Below, in pieces: positions 37,161-49,599 of a DNA stretch of 64,000 nucleotides. A model generated the notes under the pieces. That model did no database searches, was not told the origin of the DNA, and saw only the letters and a program-made list of their open reading frames with translations. The stretch comes from Macquaria australasica (taxonomy: Eukaryota > Chordata > Actinopteri > Centrarchiformes > Percichthyidae). The stretch covers positions 2,678,501-2,742,500 of the forward strand of contig SEMN01000012.1 in the NCBI GenBank assembly GCA_005408345.1, given 5' to 3'. Both the position numbers and the translations under genes were made by a program. The number at the start of each line of letters is the position of its first letter. Position 1 is the first letter of the stretch.

Positions 37161-37619
37161 TGACTCAACTGTTTGTCTGGATGTGAGAGGTGCGGCGCCA
37201 GATGACAAAAAGGACAACTTCATTCAAAAACCTAATAAGCATCAAGTCCAGCAGTAACATAAACTTCACAAACAACAACAGGATCTCTGAAAAATCAGTG
37301 ACTGTTGCGCTTCACTCTAAAGTATTTTACTATAGAATAAGCATCCAAAACACTGCTGCAACCTGCATGTGTCTTGCACCTGTACCTGTGTACACTTTCA
37401 ACAAATGGACCAAAAACGACAAATGTTTCCGTTCAAGTGAAAAAGCCCTCTTGTATGTGTCGTTCTGGAGGGCAGTTACAGATGACGTCTTTCCTTATTT
37501 AATTTGGAGGTTGTGTTTTTTATTTTGATTGTTGGATCACAAACTCATCACTGTAAAAATGTAAAAATTACAAAGGACTATGCACATGTACCTTTTCATT
37601 TTTGAAGCCGTTCTTGCTA

Positions 37620-38040
37620 AATTCCCCATCTGCTTCTGTAAAATGCTTCCTCCTGTTTCAGTTATCAGACCAGATCCTCTAAATGGATCATCTTCAGAGT
37701 CCTTAGAGTCTGTTCTGATTTAAGCAAAACTGCACTTTCACACTACACACCACAAACTTGGAATAATTTACAAGACAATCTTCATTTGGAGACACTCCCT
37801 TCATGTCAGACATTCAAACACCACATCAAAAACGTGTTTTATTAAGAATATGACTGTCATAGAGTCACTCTCTCTTCTTTATGCCTCTCAGGTCCTATGT
37901 TATGGTGCTATAAGTGAATAATGTAAATTATTTATATGACTGTATAATCTACTCTGGGCTGCCATTTTGGCCAAGTCTTTCTTATAAAAGAGATAATGTA
38001 TCTCAGGAGACTTCCTGGTTGAGTAAAGGTTAAATAAACC
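37620..38040 (+). mobile_element. non-LTR retrotransposon 3' end
   Basis: 37660-37840 retains garbled C-terminal LINE ORF text. 37960-38037 carries TTGGCCAAGTC, TTATAAAAGAGATAATG, CTCAGGAGACTTCCTGG and GAGTAAAGGTTAAATAA, a well-known fish LINE tail. Debris may extend left to about 37190. Confidence 0.6.
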
Positions 38041-41000
38041 CTGCTTTATGTAGTGTAATAATATAACATAACATAAGGAGATTGTGCTATTATATTCCCA
38101 GCTATCTTTCTGTGAAATGTGAAAAAGCAACTCTTAGTTCCTTCTGAGGGAAGAACAAAAGTTTCTGTTTTTGAGGAAAAGAGAAAATTGTTTGGAAATG
38201 ATTGTTAAGAGTCTTGAAACAGCTAAATGTGGCAAACAATCATATTTCCTCAGGGTATTTCAAATTTGGTTGATGAGAATTAAAGCATAGATAATTACCG
38301 AGTAAATGCTAAAACATTTAGAACAAAAAAAAGGGAGAACATTTAAAAAACACAGCGTGATTCCTGCAAGAATGTTCAACATGTTACCTCTTTGTTTATT
38401 GAGTTGTTGTTGTTGTTGTTGTTTTTGCTATATGCCATGACACCAGGGGGTAAGCTGTAAAATTGAATAGTCAGTGGAAGTAAATGGAAAGGTGTGAAGG
38501 AAAGCAGAAGACACAACGTCGTTAAAATCCATCTTCGGTCTGTGAAGGATTCAGATACACAAGAGTAGCTCTGCTGTTACGGTAGACGACTGAAATCAAA
38601 TCTGCACCCTGTTATTATGCCGCATCTTTTCACCAGAGACGGGTCTGAGGAGAAGTGAACGCAAACTTTTCTACTCAAAGAAACACAAAATGATGCAAGA
38701 CAAAGCAATATTCTGTGTCATTAAAGAAACATTGTGCTTTTGTCTGCCTTTGCACTGCTAGTATATAAGGAAATATCTTGTTTAGCTTTTCTTTTTGTTG
38801 GTGATATTTGTAATATTGAATCTCATGCGTTTCTTGATTTGATGGCTTTCTTACAGTAAAATTAAAGTTACAACATCTTCACAGGCCATTTTCCTATTTA
38901 ATCACATTAGTAATAAGTACAGGACTGACACTGAGGTCCCCTTAAAGGTACAATTTAACCATTAAGTATTTGGCATTCAGCATTTTTCTCTCAAACTAAA
39001 TAAACAGTTGTTGTGGCTTAAGACTGCTCCTTTTCATTGTTTGAATTATTTATATTTAGAGTCAGTAGTGGTAAATTGGAATTACAGGGTGTAGACAAAA
39101 TAATGCAAAAACCTCTTAGAAGACTACATTTAAACCAAGACTACGTAACTTTTGCTGAACAGTGTCCGCTGCGGCTAGAAATAATTATGGGATAATGCTA
39201 AATGCAACATTATTACTGTGTAGCATTTTGCTAAAATGTTAAGCTACTGTAACAGAGGCACAAGTAGAGAATAGTTGTAAAGTCCAGGAACTGACTCAGT
39301 AATGTGCTTTTTATACAGCAATATCTCTCTAACATTAGCTAACATTACCCACCATAAGTCAGACCAGACCAAGTGAGGCTGCAGCAGCTAAAGACCTGAG
39401 CGTATTAAATTGAGCAGCGATGTGTTTTAATGATATGAACTCGACTTTTCATTTGTGTTATTTCCTCTGTCAAAAGTTACACAGCCTCGCAAAGTAACTT
39501 ATTCACAAAGATCGTTTTAGGTTTACTGTCAATCAGCAGCATTTGTCAGCAATAAACAAGATGTATGTGAATTTATAGGAGATTTCAGAGAAATGAGACA
39601 CAAAGCTCCGAAGAGGCCAAACTGTCCAAACTGCAGGAGCATTGGTAAAAAATAAAATAAAATAAAAAGTGTAGTAAAGATCCCTATTTTCTTTCCTTTT
39701 TTCACTTCCTTTACCTCACTTCCTTTCCTCTCCCTTTCCTCATCACTGATTGGCTCTTGTTATCACCCTTGCCACCCCTCATTTACCTGATTAAGTTCAC
39801 CTGATCACTCCTTATTTAAAGACTGCACTCCCTTTTGCTCACTCTTTGACCTTCGTATGGGGAGGCAGTTCTGCTAAGAGTAGTTTATGTTACTTTTTAA
39901 GTTCTTACTCTTATCCTATGTTCATTTAACTGGGAACTTTATTTATCCTCATTTTTTTAAGATGGACATTTGAGACTAATTTCTAATCCCTTGTATTTTG
40001 TGTTCTTTCAGATTCAACAGCCCGTGTTTGTCTTGTACTCCCTCTATGTTCACGATGCAATCACTTTGAGTTTTGGAGAAAATAAACCTGTGTTCAGAGG
40101 ATTGAGATGATCCGATGCTGATCCGACGATCAAATTTTAATTCTGAACCTCCTAATTTACACCAAGAAATGACTGACAGGAGTCAAAAGTCGACACTAAC
40201 CAGCTAACACAGATATTGATTACAGTACACTGTTTATGAATGAAGGAATATAATTAACAATCAGAGTCCGCTTTATTGGCAGAGTATGTTTACGCATACA
40301 GGAAATTTGAGTTTGGTTTGTAGAGGCTCTCAACGTACATAAATGTTCAGGAGGACACACATAAACAAAGACAACAACGTAGTGTCGATATACAGATCAA
40401 ACTGTTTCTGTAAACTTTAAACAGGGGCACAAGTGATGCAAGGATGTGAGAGTGCAATAAGTGCTGGAATATTGAAAAATTTTGAATGTACAATATTTAT
40501 GCATGTATACACATCTATGTACAGTATATACAGGCTGCTTTTACATTTGACAGTGGTGGAGGATATATACATGTTATCGTACAATCTGCAGATTAAACTA
40601 TAAAATTAGTCCAGTGGATGTGTTTTTCTATTATTCGGTTGATCCACATTACGTGCTGAGGCTGTGCGCTGTCTCCCCCTCCAGCAGCAGCAGCAGCAGC
40701 TCAGCAGTATAGTTACCTGGGAGGCAGGGCCTTGTGAGTGAGTAATGTTGCTGAAACAAAAGCCCTGACAGCAGAAGTGTGGAGAGAGTGATGAGACCCC
40801 CTGCTGGCGTGTTGGCTAGCCTGGCCTCGGGAGTCTCCTTCGTGGCTTTCCCTTTCAAACTGGAGCCCTGGAGACACCACGTTCCTGGAGAGGTCCCGGC
40901 TTACCAATGGTCACCTCTTGTGCAAACGTTGTAGGCTTCTTGTGTTCAATTCCAAAACAAGTTTCTGATTCACGAAAAAGTGATGTGATCAGCTTTACTA

Positions 41001-41099
41001 CAGTATGTAGGCAGTGTGAGGAGTTTGAAAGCTGCTGCAGAGGCATTTCGGGGCTCCAACATTAAGAGCATGCCCTACTGTGATGAAAGGGAGTTATTA
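38041..41099. other. non-coding; (TTG)n and a promoter/poly(A)-bearing unit
   Basis: (TTG)n at 38405-38424, AAAAT repeats near 39650 and CAG repeats at 40682-40701. About 39690-40105 carries GATTGG, TTATTTAAAG and a terminal AATAAA, and may be a retroelement LTR or promoter unit. No exons. Confidence 0.35.
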
Positions 41100-41530
41100 T
41101 CAGTGGTGGAAAGTAACTAAGTACATTTACTCTAGTAATGCACTTTGAGGTACTTGTACTTTAGTATTTTGGTTTTCTGTTGCTGCTGCTACTTCTACTA
41201 GACTACATTTTCAAAGGGAAATATTGTAGTTTTTACTCCACTGCAATCCTTTGATAGCTGTAGTTACCAGAAATTTACTGCAGATTCAGATTTTACATAC
41301 AAAACATTGATCATCTTATAAAATGATGCAGTATTATACATTAAACTACCCAAAAGTATATAAAATGCTTACGATTAGCTCCACCTCGACAAGCATCAAC
41401 ATGCTCCTCACATGATAAATCATCAATAATAATCAAATAAAACAAAATATATAATATAACAATCTGAAATCTTTGGTACATTTGCTCAAGTAAAAGTTTG
41501 AATGCAGGACTTTACTTTGAATACTTCTTA
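41100..41530 (+). repeat. 'stepwise GTACTT' teleost repeat copy
   Basis: Starts AGTGGTGGAAAGTAACTAAG. The body is plus-oriented and continues to ACTTTGAATACTTCT, with a possible internal break. Confidence 0.7.
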
Positions 41531-42829
41531 TTATAAACCACCTGATTTGGGAGAGAAAATTAAGGTTAAATAAAAATTACATTACACATATTCTGGTTGC
41601 TCTGTATCAAACCAATAGTGTCACCATCGTCCACTCACTGTCCAAACAAGCTTTTAAACATGAGAAAACATGACATGTGACGTGTTTTTAGACTTATAAA
41701 GAAACTACACACACAACAACACATCAACTACTTCCTAATACAGAACCTCAATGAAAATGTCTCCAAAACTACATTTGATCAGTGTTTGGAGGCTTCGCAT
41801 GGGAGACCGGCTTTCTGTGACATGAGGTGACACAACACCACCAACCCGGCTCCCCCGTCTTTGCCAGCCTCTTGTGGTTGCCAAGGTAAACGTCATGGCG
41901 ACCATGGGATCGGCTGCAGGCTCGGGGGGACGTCCGGCTGTGACGGGGCGCGTGACATGATACTCAACAATCAGACACCATGACAACCTGGCAGCAATGC
42001 TGTTGATTCAGCAACCCAAACTGTATGAGGAGCTGGAGAGAGGGGATAATAAACATGTTGCTGGGTGGAGGAAACACAGTTAGGTGTTTTAGGATCAAAG
42101 GCTGCATTTTAATACCTGCAGAGGAATAACAGGAGCTTAACGTGTGGAAAGTATTTCTGTCTGTTTTTCTCTCTACTTCTCTGCCTGTCTACATCTCTCT
42201 CATGCGCAAATATTAGGTTGTCCGAGCTTTTACATTTAGGAAGTAAAAGACTGTCTCTTGTGTATTTGTTCCTGAGTTTTATGTATTTTAAAGGCCCATC
42301 TTGGGACAGGCATTGCAAATTAGCTTAGGCTATAAATGCTGTGGTGTGTGTGGCATTGGTTTATGCTGCATACAAATAAACATTAAATAAATAAATGACA
42401 TTTTTACTCAATAATATAGTAATAACATTGAAATGGAAACACCTATCCTGGATTCTGAAATAAAATCCACTTTTAAAAAACTATGAAATGGAAAGTTGTT
42501 TTTTTTTCAGGATATGTTTTCTCCTTTCCAAAAATATGATAAATAAATTATCTCGCAATGCATCCTCATGCAAAGCTGGCCTTTCACCTTGGAAGACTTT
42601 CCTCCAACAACATGAGGAGGAGACCTACATGTGATATGAAAAAGCTTTTGATAAGGTAGCGTGGCCATATTTGTTTTCTGTTTTATTTAAATAAAATTTT
42701 GGCCCCGTCTTTATGAAACTGACTTAAACACAATGGATTATTACAAACCAGTAGCAGCAGTTCAAACATTAGTAAAATTTGCAGTTCCTGTAGTTCCTGC
42801 AACACCTTCACCCTGTTTTGGTTTGGACC
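41531..42829. other. non-coding, no recognised feature
   Basis: A short G/C-richer island at 41800-41960; otherwise AT-rich. Confidence 0.45.
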
Positions 42830-43255
42830 TACTGGGTTAATATTCTTCAAACAGATCAGAGATGTATTTTGGACCCAGGTTGTTAAGTGATTTTTAAACC
42901 AGTATCACCACTAAAATCTCTTCTATAACTAACTGGAAGCCAGTGTAAAGATTTAAGAACAGGAGTCATATGTGCCTTGTTAAAACTCTGGCAGCAGTCT
43001 TATGACTGTGCTGAAGTTGTCTGATGGTATTTTTTGGGGGGAAGAACAGACAAGAGACCGTTACAATAGTCCACCCTGCTGGAGACAAAGGCATGAATGA
43101 CTCTCACTAAATCTTGTCTGGACATGTGACCTCTAATTCTTTCTGTTTGTCTGAGATAATAAAATGCTGATTTAGTTGTCACCTTGATGTGTCTGCTGGT
43201 TAAGATCAGAACTAAAGAGTCTAAATGTCTGGTCAAACTCCCTCATTCGAAAGAA
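42830..43255 (-). mobile_element. LINE reverse-transcriptase fossil
   Basis: The minus-strand frame at 43000-43236 reads KSAFYYLRQTERIRG then VIHAFVSSRVDYCNGLL, matching the conserved 'HAFVSSRLDYCNALL' segment of fish non-LTR retrotransposons. Both flanks are degenerate and there is no intact ORF. Confidence 0.7.
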
Positions 43256-43659
43256 AACACACAAAAAAAACCTTTTCAGAAGATGAATCTTTAGGCTCTG
43301 ATTAGGTGAAAAAGCACAACAGGAGAAACAAGCAGAGAAATATCCTTATAAGTCTGCCAAATTTGCCAAATAGTCAAACACTGAAAAATGATAATTATCT
43401 TCTACTTGCTTGAACAACTCTGATGTGCCTCTCAATTCAAACTGACTCAACCAGGCCTACACTGCCACCATGTGGTAGGAGTGGGAAATGCAAAACTTTT
43501 AAAATTGTTTTAAATTTGTTTCCATAATCTGCAATGTCCTGGAGATAATCTTTATGTTAATACATACTGTCAAGTAACTCTCATGTGTACAAGTTTAGAC
43601 TCCTATAAGCATCCAATAGCAGAAGATGGATATTGACTTACAGGGTGTAAAGTCTGGTA
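43256..43659. other. non-coding, no recognised feature
   Basis: AT-rich interval between repeats. Confidence 0.4.
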
Positions 43660-44130
43660 ATGGCAGTGGTGGAAGAAGTACTCAGATCTTTTACTTAAGT
43701 AAATATAGCAATAACAACAGTATAGAAATACTCTGTTACATGTAAAAGTCTTTACTTAAGTAAAAGTACTAAAGTATTATCATTTAAATATACTTAAAGT
43801 ACCAAAGTAAAAGTACTCATTATGCAGAAGGGCCCATTTCAGAACACTGGATTATAATTAGTGATGCATTAATGTGTGCATCACTTTAATGTTACAGCTG
43901 GTAAGGGTGGGGCTAATTTTAATTACTTTATGTACTGCCGGGCGGCTTCATCCATAAAAATACATCATAATTTATTATATTTTGCATTAATAATCTGACT
44001 CTGCAAAGTAACTAGTAACTAGAGCTGTCAAAATAAATGTAGTGGAGTCGAAGTATAAAGTGACATAAAATGGAAATACTCTTTTAATTCACCTCAAAGT
44101 TGTTCTTAAGTACAGTACTTAACTAATGGT
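43660..44130 (-). repeat. 'stepwise GTACTT' teleost repeat copy
   Basis: Starts GCAGTGGTGGAAGAAGTACTC. AAGTATCAT and AAAGTACTCATTATGCAG blocks follow, with a final piece at 44030-44120. Confidence 0.7.
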
Positions 44131-44652
44131 GAGATGCTGCATTGATTGTCAATTCATATCAAATACTGTGTTGGCTTCCGACAATGAATGCCATGTAGAA
44201 TATATTTGTTGTTTCAGTGTCACCATTTTTGGTGTTTTTTCAGCTTGTAAAAAAGAAAGGATCAGATAAAATATTTTATCAGCACAAGAAACAGGCTACA
44301 GAGGTAGGAAACACATGAAAACTATGCAAAGTATATAAAATAAATTATATAATAAATTTAAGAATTTAAATCTTAATGCTATACAATATCTTACACCATA
44401 GACATAAATTGGTGCAAATATGTGCAAAAATAATTAGTCTAGTAGTGCAGCTCTGAAAGCCTTAAAGAAACAATGCTGCTGTTATTATATGCAGTTATAT
44501 AAACCATACAGTGTAAACCACTGATATGAAAGGTCGATGGAGAGGCTTGACTGTGCTAGACTTCAGAGAGTTGGACATTTAGATATGTTTCTGTATTTTG
44601 GTATGAATGTGTAAAAATGTCCATACGACACATCCAAATAAATTATGCTGAT

Positions 44653-44658
44653 TTTATT
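44653..44658 (-). terminator. poly(A) signal AATAAA of the unknown gene
   Basis: A canonical AATAAA hexamer on the minus strand just beyond the TGA at 44673-44675. It gives an unusually short 3' UTR but supports this as the last exon. Confidence 0.6.
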
Positions 44659-44672
44659 CAAATTTCAGGAAA

Positions 44673-44789
44673 TCACATGGATGCAGTGAATCTTTCTTCT
44701 CCACTGATGATCCCATCATCAATAAGCGCTCCATGGTTCTGGATGATCTCAACTGGAGGCTTGTCTGCTTCTGCAAGCAATAACTTGCT
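44673..44789 (-). CDS. unknown gene, terminal exon (residues 205-242 and stop)
   Basis: 38 codons plus TGA, entered in phase 0 from a TCTTTTCAG acceptor. Acidic and hydrophobic, ending GEERFTASM. AATAAA follows 14 bases after the stop codon. Confidence 0.72.
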   Translation of the reverse strand, partial: SKLLLAEADKPPVEIIQNHGALIDDGIISGEERFTASM

Positions 44790-46187
44790 CTGAAAAGAGT
44801 CATTCAGATAAGTCTCAGCATGTTGAAGTTATCTTTTTAAATCACTAAACAGATTTCAGCATGAGGATCCTGTTTACTTACAGCTGCAGTACAGCAGGAT
44901 CCCTCACCCAGTTCCTTACTTTCCAGGAAACTGACCTCCTTGTCAAGATCAATATGGGTGCAACGTGGGAAGCCCTGATCCACAAATCCAGATATTTCAG
45001 ACTGGAGAGCGTAGAGGTATCTGCGGCCAACAGTCTCATAGCCTTGATACGCATAGGGGTCAAGGTAGCTGGACCTAAAAGTGACCTGATTTAGAGTCCT
45101 CAATATCCAGCTGCTTTCTGTGATCGCAGTGCTTTGGCTCATGCAAGAAGACGCCTCAACATCAGTCCTCAGACCACATGAGGCCTTCACCAGGGGAGAA
45201 GAGTCTTCCTTTGTGGGAGGAGAGTCAGCACTCCTGCTCACTGGCTCCCACATGTGGAGACCTCCAGGTCCTGGTGTAGATTTGGAGGGTCCAGATTCAG
45301 AAAAAGCAGGCTGAGGTGGCGAGGAGGAGATACGGTCCACCTCAGAGCTGTTACAGGCTGGAGAGTAAAGGTATCGCCTTTCCCCAAGGACTTTTGTAAG
45401 ATTACATGCCAAATATTCATCACCATCGTTGCTTTTTAAAGCATTAAGGCAAGTGACTGTTTGCATCCACACTGAAAGACAAGAGGTAAAGGAAAGCAGA
45501 GAAAACATCAATTAACTGATTTAGTGCCTAATAGCGCCCCATTTCCCCAAAACTGAGCAGTGGTGGAAGTAAAAGTGGCATATGTCATGTAAAAAAATAC
45601 TCCATTACAAGTAAAAGTTCAGCATTTAAAAGTTTATTAAGTATTTAAGTATCATCAGCAAAATGTACTTAAAGTATCAAAAGTAAAAGAAAATTTTATG
45701 TTGTATTTGTTGTTTTTTGTGTAAAGTCTGAATCTGCAAAGTAATATAGATGTCAAATAGTAGAGTAAAAAGTACAATATGTAGTTAAGTATAAAGTATA
45801 AAGTGTCATTGAATGGAAATACTCAAGTAAAGTAAAAGTACCTGAAAATTGTACTTAAGTACTTAGTTACTTTCCACCACTGCAACTGAGTTTCAGAACA
45901 TTCAATTTGATGACAAAACCAGGGATACTATCTCTAAGATGTATGAAATATATATAAAAAAAGTTAATCAAATAACGTATAATTGTAATTAGTTACATCA
46001 AACAAATAACCTAGAAAAAGTCTAGCCTAGTTATAAAATACTGAAACAGAGGTACCTGAAGTTGAAAAGGTGTCTTTATTCAACAAATTTGCTGCCTAGC
46101 GTCCTTAAATATTCTTGACAACAATAAGCTTTACTGATCGAAAACAGAAGTCTAAAACGCCTTACTTGGTTTGAAATATTTCTCCAT
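44673..46187 (-). CDS. three-exon gene for an unrecognised 242-residue protein
   Basis: Exons in transcript order: 46187-46166, 45471-44882, 44789-44673. The start has a strong Kozak (A at -3, G at +4). Donor 1 is A|GTAAGG (phase 1), acceptor 1 a long pyrimidine tract plus TTTCAG, donor 2 GCT|GTAAGT (phase 0), acceptor 2 TCTTTTCAG. The joined frame is 242 codons plus TGA, with AATAAA just downstream. The protein starts MEKYFKPMWMQ. RRYLY occurs twice (39-43 and 157-161); a Ser/Pro/Glu-rich, probably disordered middle separates them. There are eight cysteines and a KEVSF segment (185-189) resembling a PP1-docking RVxF motif. I see no signal peptide and no membrane segment. I do not recognise the family and assign no function. 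Exon 1 is short and least certain; a longer 5' end is possible. A teleost repeat fills intron 1. Confidence 0.7.
44882..45471 (-). CDS. unknown gene, exon 2 (residues 8-204)
   Basis: 590 bases, open throughout in one frame, bordered by a textbook acceptor and a perfect GTAAGT donor. This combination is unlikely in random AT-rich DNA. Holds both RRYLY motifs and most of the predicted protein. Confidence 0.75.
45545..45895 (-). repeat. 'stepwise GTACTT' repeat inside intron 1 of the unknown gene
   Basis: A near-complete copy bounded by AGCAGTGGTGGAAGTAA and TTACTTTCCACCACTGCA, so its ends form an inverted repeat (TGGTGGAA / TTCCACCA). Confidence 0.75.
46166..46187 (-). CDS. unknown gene, coding part of exon 1
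   Basis: Seven codons (MEKYFKP) plus one base, followed by the near-consensus donor GTAAGG. The leftover A joins the TG opening exon 2 to make a Met codon, so phases match. No TATA box is seen upstream; an (ATTCT)n tract lies at about 46349-46373. Confidence 0.55.
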
Positions 46188-46769
46188 AGTTGTCTTTTGA
46201 ATTATTGAATCACTAAATGTTTCTGTCAGGACTGTCGGTTGGTAAATGTAGACTGAACAAGGGTGAAATGATTTGTCTGCAGCTGAGTTCTGTGTCCATT
46301 ATGATGTTCTATTGACATTCATAGAACACAGAATGAATCTGGAACTCTTATTCTATTCTATTCTATTCTGTTCTATTATCATTGTTCTTCTGTATTATAC
46401 ACGTATCTGTATTTGGGGTCTCTTTCCTGATCATCTGAGTAACAAACCAAAGGTAGAATTGTTTAGCATGTGTATCCTACAGGCAAAATACTGTATTGGC
46501 CTTCAGTGGAAAAACAATGAACTATTAATCAATGACTGAAGTGCCTCTCAGGTTGCCTGGCCATGATAAATCTGATGTACACTACCTAAGGTCAACGACA
46601 GACATTCACAAAAAATGTGGGGACAAAAATAAATTACCAAACCAATTCTGTACTTTTTTTAAAAAAAAGATTTTTTTTAAATTGTTATTATTTTTTGTAT
46701 TACAGCATGATGAACTAATGAACTATATAGGGATCATATTATTATAATTATTATTTAACTCTAATTTCT

Positions 46770-46823
<54 letters not shown>

Positions 46824-47499
46824 AGATATATAGATATAGATATAGATATATATAGATATATATAGATGTATCTGTTTTGTTTAGCTCTTTGTGTCCTTAT
46901 ATATTGTGGGGAAAATGTTTAAACCAATAAATATATTCAGTCATAATCAGCAGACCTTCTGCAACTTGTGCTTGAAAAGTTGTTTGATGCATATATGTCA
47001 ACTGTTGTGCTTGGACTGGACCCCACTCATCGCTGCTTGCGACTATATTGTTGTTGGGTTTTTGTTGTTGTTGTTTTTGTTTTCCAGGAAATGCATTTTA
47101 CATTGCAGGCACTAGATGGAGCCATCTACTCACTCTCCACCATTTTCTAAGCTCAAAGAAATGTACAGTAGATGTGAAGCCCATCTGAATTGACTGCAAC
47201 AGGAGGCCAAGGGACCGGTATTCAAATGTGACATGAGTTTTGCTATAAAATAGGACGTAAGGGGAATAATCGTTCAAAAAAGGTCCCAGGTAGAAGACAG
47301 CTCCTCCATATACCATGCAGAGACACTCACACTGTACAGTCCACACATCTGGAGTTCAGTACTGGTCTGGGGGTTCTGTCACTGTTCGCTGACCCTCTCT
47401 CTAAATTTATCAGCTTGTCATCACGTGTGTCTCTCATATTTCTGCTGGCCGATGGGACGAGCTAAGAATAGGAGAGCACTGACACAGATTAACACGGCT

Positions 47500-47535
<36 letters not shown>

Positions 47536-48240
47536 ACTCTCACTCTTTCTAAAAAAACGATTAAGTTCCATCTGTCACTCTTACGACCATGAACCTCCTC
47601 CTTCTCTGCGTGTCTTGACCTTTTTGTATGTTAAACTAGTGACCTCATCCATTATAGTATGGAAGAAGTGGGAGGAAGGGGAAGAGTGAGGGACCTGCCG
47701 TCCAAATAAACAGTAAGGATCACAACAATCTTAACAGGCCAGAGAATATATAATGTCTGTATGACTTATGATCTGTATTAATAGTATATTTGTTTGCATT
47801 ACGCAGGTAAATAACTGTTTTCACTCTTTTTTAGAAGTCTTAGTTTCACAGCATGTGCCATCAAGACTTTCAAATACAGTTTACAACTTCCTGCAAAGGA
47901 CTTCAAGTTTACAACCAGGAAATTTCCTTAACACAAAGATTTATCTACGACTCTGAATGTGTAGTACTGACACAGGAAAGACAAGAGAGTCTGTCAGTGA
48001 CTCCTAAATGTCACATCTAATCCCAGGATGGAGCAGGATCTCCAGCATATGCGGGGTTGTCCCTCAGAAAGAGAGTGTTGATCCAGAACTTGTCAGACAC
48101 CCAGTCACAGTTAGCCAACTAAAACCTGATTGGCTCATGTGCAGGGGTTACTTAGGGTGAGCTTTGAACGCATCTTTAAGTTGCCTATCCCTTTTCTCCT
48201 CCTCTGTATTTGTCTCTTTAGTTTTATGTAAATTGTGTTA

Positions 48241-48299
<59 letters not shown>

Positions 48300-48844
48300 G
48301 GTGTGTCCAGGTTATATCAGTTAGAGTTTAGAGTTGGAAAGTTACAACAGCACCTTTCATTACTTTCTCCAAACAGCAGCTTTGTGAGGTAACACAGCTT
48401 GAATGAGCATTTAGATGAGCTAAATGCCAACGCAAAAACACTTTACTCCTGCTGCCAGGCCTAATGCAAACAGACCAAACCAAGGCTACTGACTAAAACA
48501 CAGGTGTTGAAGACAAATAATCGAAGGAACTAGATCTTGACAAAACCATCTCACTACAAGGTTTTTCTTTAAGGCACTTAAAATACTTCTTGTCTGGTGA
48601 GACATTAAGCGTGTTTCCCAAAATGTTAAACTAGTCCTTTAAGTCCTCTTTTAAGCTAAGTGTTGGGTCAAAAAAGTGGCACAGATAAGTATCAAACTGA
48701 CCAGAGTAGCAACTCTGTAAAATACGCTATACATAGGAAAAGGGCTCTTTATAGTATATAAAGTATAATGAAGTATAAAACCTCTTAAAACTACACAGAT
48801 AGCAAGTGGGGTTGTTTAAATTCTGCTTGTTCTTTCATCTGGTG
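46188..48844. other. non-coding; TA/TAGATA, CT and GT microsatellites
   Basis: 46773-46868 (TA then GATATA units), 47502-47531 (CT)n and 48244-48299 (GT)n. The first few hundred bases probably include the promoter of the unknown minus-strand gene. No TATA box is evident. Confidence 0.5.
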
Positions 48845-49150
48845 GCCCTGGCGATGTTGGTCTGTCAGTTGGTTGGTCAGACCACCACTTTGGTCCAGAC
48901 TGAAATATCTTGCCATGAAATTTTGTACAGACATTCATGGTCACCAGAGGATGACGTCTGATGACTTTGACTTTTCCTTTACAATGACATTTGCAATTTT
49001 TATATGTCTCGACAACTATTGGATGGATTGCCATGAAATTTGGTACAGACGTGTTCCCTTGGATAGATTGTAATCACTTTGGTGATTTTATAAATACTAA
49101 GATGGTGTACATGCTAACATTATGCCTGCTACACATCAGAATTGCCTATT
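48845..49150 (+). repeat. 'GGATTGCCATGAAATTTGG' repeat, copy 4
   Basis: Contains ACCACTTTGGTCCAGACTG and GGATTGCCATGAAATTTGG and decays after 49100. Confidence 0.65.
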
Positions 49151-49599
49151 TTTTTTATTGCCAGCATATTTATTGGTTTTAAACCCATATCTTCCCCACC
49201 AGCAAACTGAATGCGAGGCCTCCCCAGCCAGGTGGAATCTGACAAAGGATTACAAGGCTTGAAGAAAAGCCGCCCTCCTATTTATGTGTCTCTGTCAGCA
49301 GATAGTCTTTCCACAATGTCAGTACATAATGCTGGATGTGAACAGCTGGGTAAACACATGAAGCGAGTTTATCGAAGTGAAGAGCTTTTATGACTTTTTG
49401 TTTAGCAGTCATCATCACTGAGAGCAGGTGAAACACCATAAAGTTAGTAAGTGGAGATCAGCATATCTCCACTGCATCACAGATATCTGGCTAAACACAG
49501 GAGTCTTATCTTTACTGTGGGCACCAGTCCGCCTGTGAAAGCAAAATTAACCTTCATCAAGGTAGTGAGCATACAGAGGGAGGAAGTGTGTAGACATTA

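Noticed and set aside
37190..37528. 112-residue plus-strand frame
   Set aside because: Lies beside LINE tail debris and may be decayed LINE sequence; not specific enough to call a gene.
40649..41046. Overlapping minus-strand frames with Leu runs
   Set aside because: Leu run comes from the CAG repeat at 40682-40701; no splice support.
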